Part shown: positions 5,537 to 7,010 of the stretch, piece after piece
Position numbering within the stretch: position 1 is the first letter of the stretch
How the letters are laid out: each line of letters starts with the position of its first letter
Translations under genes and position numbers: made by a program
Assembly (NCBI GenBank): GCA_009908885.1
Contig: JAAAOL010000256.1
Span: forward strand, 1-7,010
DNA from: Bacteroidota bacterium
GTDB taxonomy: Bacteria; Bacteroidota; Rhodothermia; Rhodothermales; JAAAOL01
Length of the DNA stretch: 7,010 bases
Reading direction: 5' to 3'
The notes under the pieces: model-generated
Told to the model about the DNA's origin: nothing
Database searches by the model: none
The model's input: the letters and a program-made list of their open reading frames with translations, nothing else

Positions 5537-6514
5537 ATGAGCCATATTCTCGTCACCGGCGCGGCCGGATTCATCGGCGCCCGCGTCACGGAGCTGTTGC
5601 TGGAGGACGGACATACCGTCACGGGCGTCGACAACCTGAACGATGCCTACGACGTGCGCCTCAAGGAGTGGCGCCTCGATCAGTTTCGCGACCATCCCCG
5701 CTTCACGTACCATCCCCTCGACATCAGTGAGCGAGAAGCACTGGATGGCGTGTTCGAAGATGGCTCCTTCGATGCCGTCATCAACCTGGCGGCGCGGGCG
5801 GGGGTGCGGCAGTCCGTCGCCGATCCGTGGGTCTATCAGGAGACCAACGTCACCGGTACGCTTAATCTCCTGGAGCTGTGCCGCGAGCATGACGTCGGCA
5901 AGTTCGTCCTCGCCTCCACGTCCAGCCTCTACGGCGATCAGAACGAGCAGCCCTACCACGAGGAGCAACGCACCGACGCGCCGCTCTCGCCCTACGCGGC
6001 CTCCAAGAAGGGGGCTGAGGCGCTGTGCTACACGTACCACTACCTGTACGACGTCGACGTCACCATCTTTCGGTACTTCACCGTGTATGGACCGGCGGGG
6101 CGGCCCGACATGAGCCTGTTCCGCTTCGTGCAGTGGATCAGCGAAGGCCGCCCAGTGACCATCTTCGGCGACGGCAAGCAGTCGCGCGACTTCACGTACG
6201 TGGACGACATCGCGCGCGGCACGATCGCGGGGACAAAGCCCCTCGGCTACGAGATCATCAACCTCGGCTCGGACACGCCCATCGTCCTCATGGACACGGT
6301 GCGGACCGTGGAGGCGGCGACCGGAAACGAAGCACATCTCGACTTCCAGCCGCGCCACAAATCTGACGTGATGGCCACCTGGGCCGACATCGGCAAGGCC
6401 GAGCGGCTCCTGGGCTGGCGGCCGCAGGTCGACTTCGAGACGGGCGTCGCGCGCCTCGTCGACTGGTATAAGGCGAATCGCGACTGGGCCAAGGACATTC
6501 GAACCGGACGATAA
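5537..6514 (+). CDS. UDP-glucuronate 4-epimerase-like SDR
   Basis: This 325-residue extended short-chain dehydrogenase/reductase would interconvert UDP-glucuronate and UDP-galacturonate, or the matching N-acetylated pair, by transient C4 oxidation with bound NAD. It shows TGAAGFIG at 7-14 (NAD binding), DNLNDAYDVRLKEWRL, NLAARAGVRQSV, S129 in ASTSSLYG, and the catalytic Y153/K157 in YAASK. The substrate-side segments YFTVYGPAGRPDMSLFRF and IFGDGKQSRDFTYVDDIARG are characteristic of the GAE/LspL group, with AGVR rather than the GSVPRS of the UDP-GlcNAc 4-epimerase WbpP/TviC group. It starts at ATG 5537, 82 bases after hepT, without a clear Shine-Dalgarno. That gap shows no convincing promoter or terminator. 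Epimerase function is confident; the exact sugar is not. Confidence 0.88.
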   Translation: MSHILVTGAAGFIGARVTELLLEDGHTVTGVDNLNDAYDVRLKEWRLDQFRDHPRFTYHPLDISEREALDGVFEDGSFDAVINLAARAGVRQSVADPWVYQETNVTGTLNLLELCREHDVGKFVLASTSSLYGDQNEQPYHEEQRTDAPLSPYAASKKGAEALCYTYHYLYDVDVTIFRYFTVYGPAGRPDMSLFRFVQWISEGRPVTIFGDGKQSRDFTYVDDIARGTIAGTKPLGYEIINLGSDTPIVLMDTVRTVEAATGNEAHLDFQPRHKSDVMATWADIGKAERLLGWRPQVDFETGVARLVDWYKANRDWAKDIRTGR

Positions 6515-6518
6515 GGAG
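6513..6518 (+). promoter_or_regulatory. Shine-Dalgarno that fixes the GTG start of the permease
   Basis: AAGGAG begins on the last two bases of the epimerase stop codon and is followed by four bases and GTG 6523. It supports the GTG start over later ATGs, such as that at residue 37, and implies tight coupling with the epimerase. Confidence 0.75.
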
Positions 6519-6522
6519 TACT

Positions 6523-7010
6523 GTGGCAACAGTTTCCCCACCGCAGACGATCATTGAGCCCAAGAAGGGCTGGCAGCTTGTCGACTGGAAAGAACTGGTC
6601 GCCTACAAGGACCTGTTCTACTTCCTCGTCATGCGGGACGTCAAGGTCCGGTACAAGCAGACCGTGCTCGGCTTCGGGTGGGCCATCATCCAGCCGCTTT
6701 TTCAGATGGTGGTCTTCACCATCATCTTCGGCAACCTCGCCAAGGTGAGCAGCGATGGCGTGCCGTATGCCATCTTCAGCTACGTGGCGCTCGTACCCTG
6801 GACGTATTTTTCGGGGTCGATGTCGTCGTCCACAGGTAGCCTCATCGGCAGTGCGGGGATGCTCACCAAGGTGTATTTCCCGCGCCTCGTCATCCCGCTG
6901 ACGCCGCTATTGGCCAAGCTGGTCGACTTCGCCATCGCCTTCTTCATTATCGGCGGGCTGATGCTCTGGTATCAGGTCGCGCCGACGATGGACGTCGTCT
7001 TTCTGCCGTT
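6523..7010 (+). CDS. ABC-2 type polysaccharide export permease (Wzm/TagG type), N-terminal part
   Basis: The first 162 residues of an inner-membrane ABC transporter permease are visible; the frame runs off the window end. The short cytoplasmic N-terminus ends in the amphipathic stretch LVAYKDLFYFLVMRDVKVRY (25-44). It continues into QTVLGFGWAIIQPLFQMVVF, the diagnostic opening of ABC-2 permeases that export O-antigen, teichoic acid or capsule. Hydrophobic segments lie at about 51-71, 82-97 and 121-149, the last interrupted by KLVDF. GMLTKVYFPRLVIPL (112-126) is another family phrase, matching the conserved loop seen in Wzm/KpsM/TagG. The GTG start at 6523 is fixed by an AAGGAG just upstream, 8 bases after the epimerase stop. 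An ATP-binding partner (Wzt/TagH) would be expected beyond the window. It makes this an ABC-dependent rather than Wzy-dependent polymer pathway, unless a polymerase also follows. Confidence 0.92.
   Translation, partial: MATVSPPQTIIEPKKGWQLVDWKELVAYKDLFYFLVMRDVKVRYKQTVLGFGWAIIQPLFQMVVFTIIFGNLAKVSSDGVPYAIFSYVALVPWTYFSGSMSSSTGSLIGSAGMLTKVYFPRLVIPLTPLLAKLVDFAIAFFIIGGLMLWYQVAPTMDVVFLP

Noticed and set aside
5513..6541. 342-codon open frame on the - strand
   Set aside because: It mirrors the whole epimerase gene in reverse; composition and lack of motifs mark it as a shadow.

Overview
The window is a dense, GC-rich bacterial stretch with every confident gene on the + strand. No rRNA, tRNA, insertion sequence or CRISPR array is visible. 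A UpxY-type NusG paralogue heading a polysaccharide operon, high GC, and a fused ATP sulfurylase/APS kinase fit a halophilic or thermophilic Bacteroidota-like lineage such as Rhodothermota. That placement is inference: there is no marker gene here.

Region 1 (1-2354) is sulfate uptake and activation. It holds the C-terminal end of an SLC13-family membrane permease, cut by the window start, then a 578-residue fusion of ATP sulfurylase and APS kinase. Together they would import sulfate and convert it to PAPS.

Region 2 (2355-2751) is a 397-base gap between the sulfate genes and a surface-polysaccharide operon. It carries a candidate sigma70-type promoter on the + strand. On the - strand it carries an unrecognised 24-codon reading frame with a perfect Shine-Dalgarno octamer. 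That octamer lies in a small hairpin that would hide it. This is the most unusual structure in the window.

Region 3 (2752-7010) is the start of a polysaccharide biosynthesis and export operon. It encodes a NusG-like antiterminator, a UDP-sugar 6-dehydrogenase, an MntA/HepT toxin-antitoxin pair, a UDP-uronate 4-epimerase-like SDR, and an ABC-2 permease of the Wzm/TagG type cut by the window end. The dehydrogenase and epimerase would make an acidic nucleotide sugar. The permease would export the finished polymer or glycolipid. The antiterminator would keep polymerase moving through this long operon. The toxin-antitoxin pair is embedded with overlapping junctions (4 and 14 bases), so its expression is probably tied to that of the operon.

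Nearby PAPS synthesis raises the possibility that the exported polymer is sulfated, but no sulfotransferase is visible.
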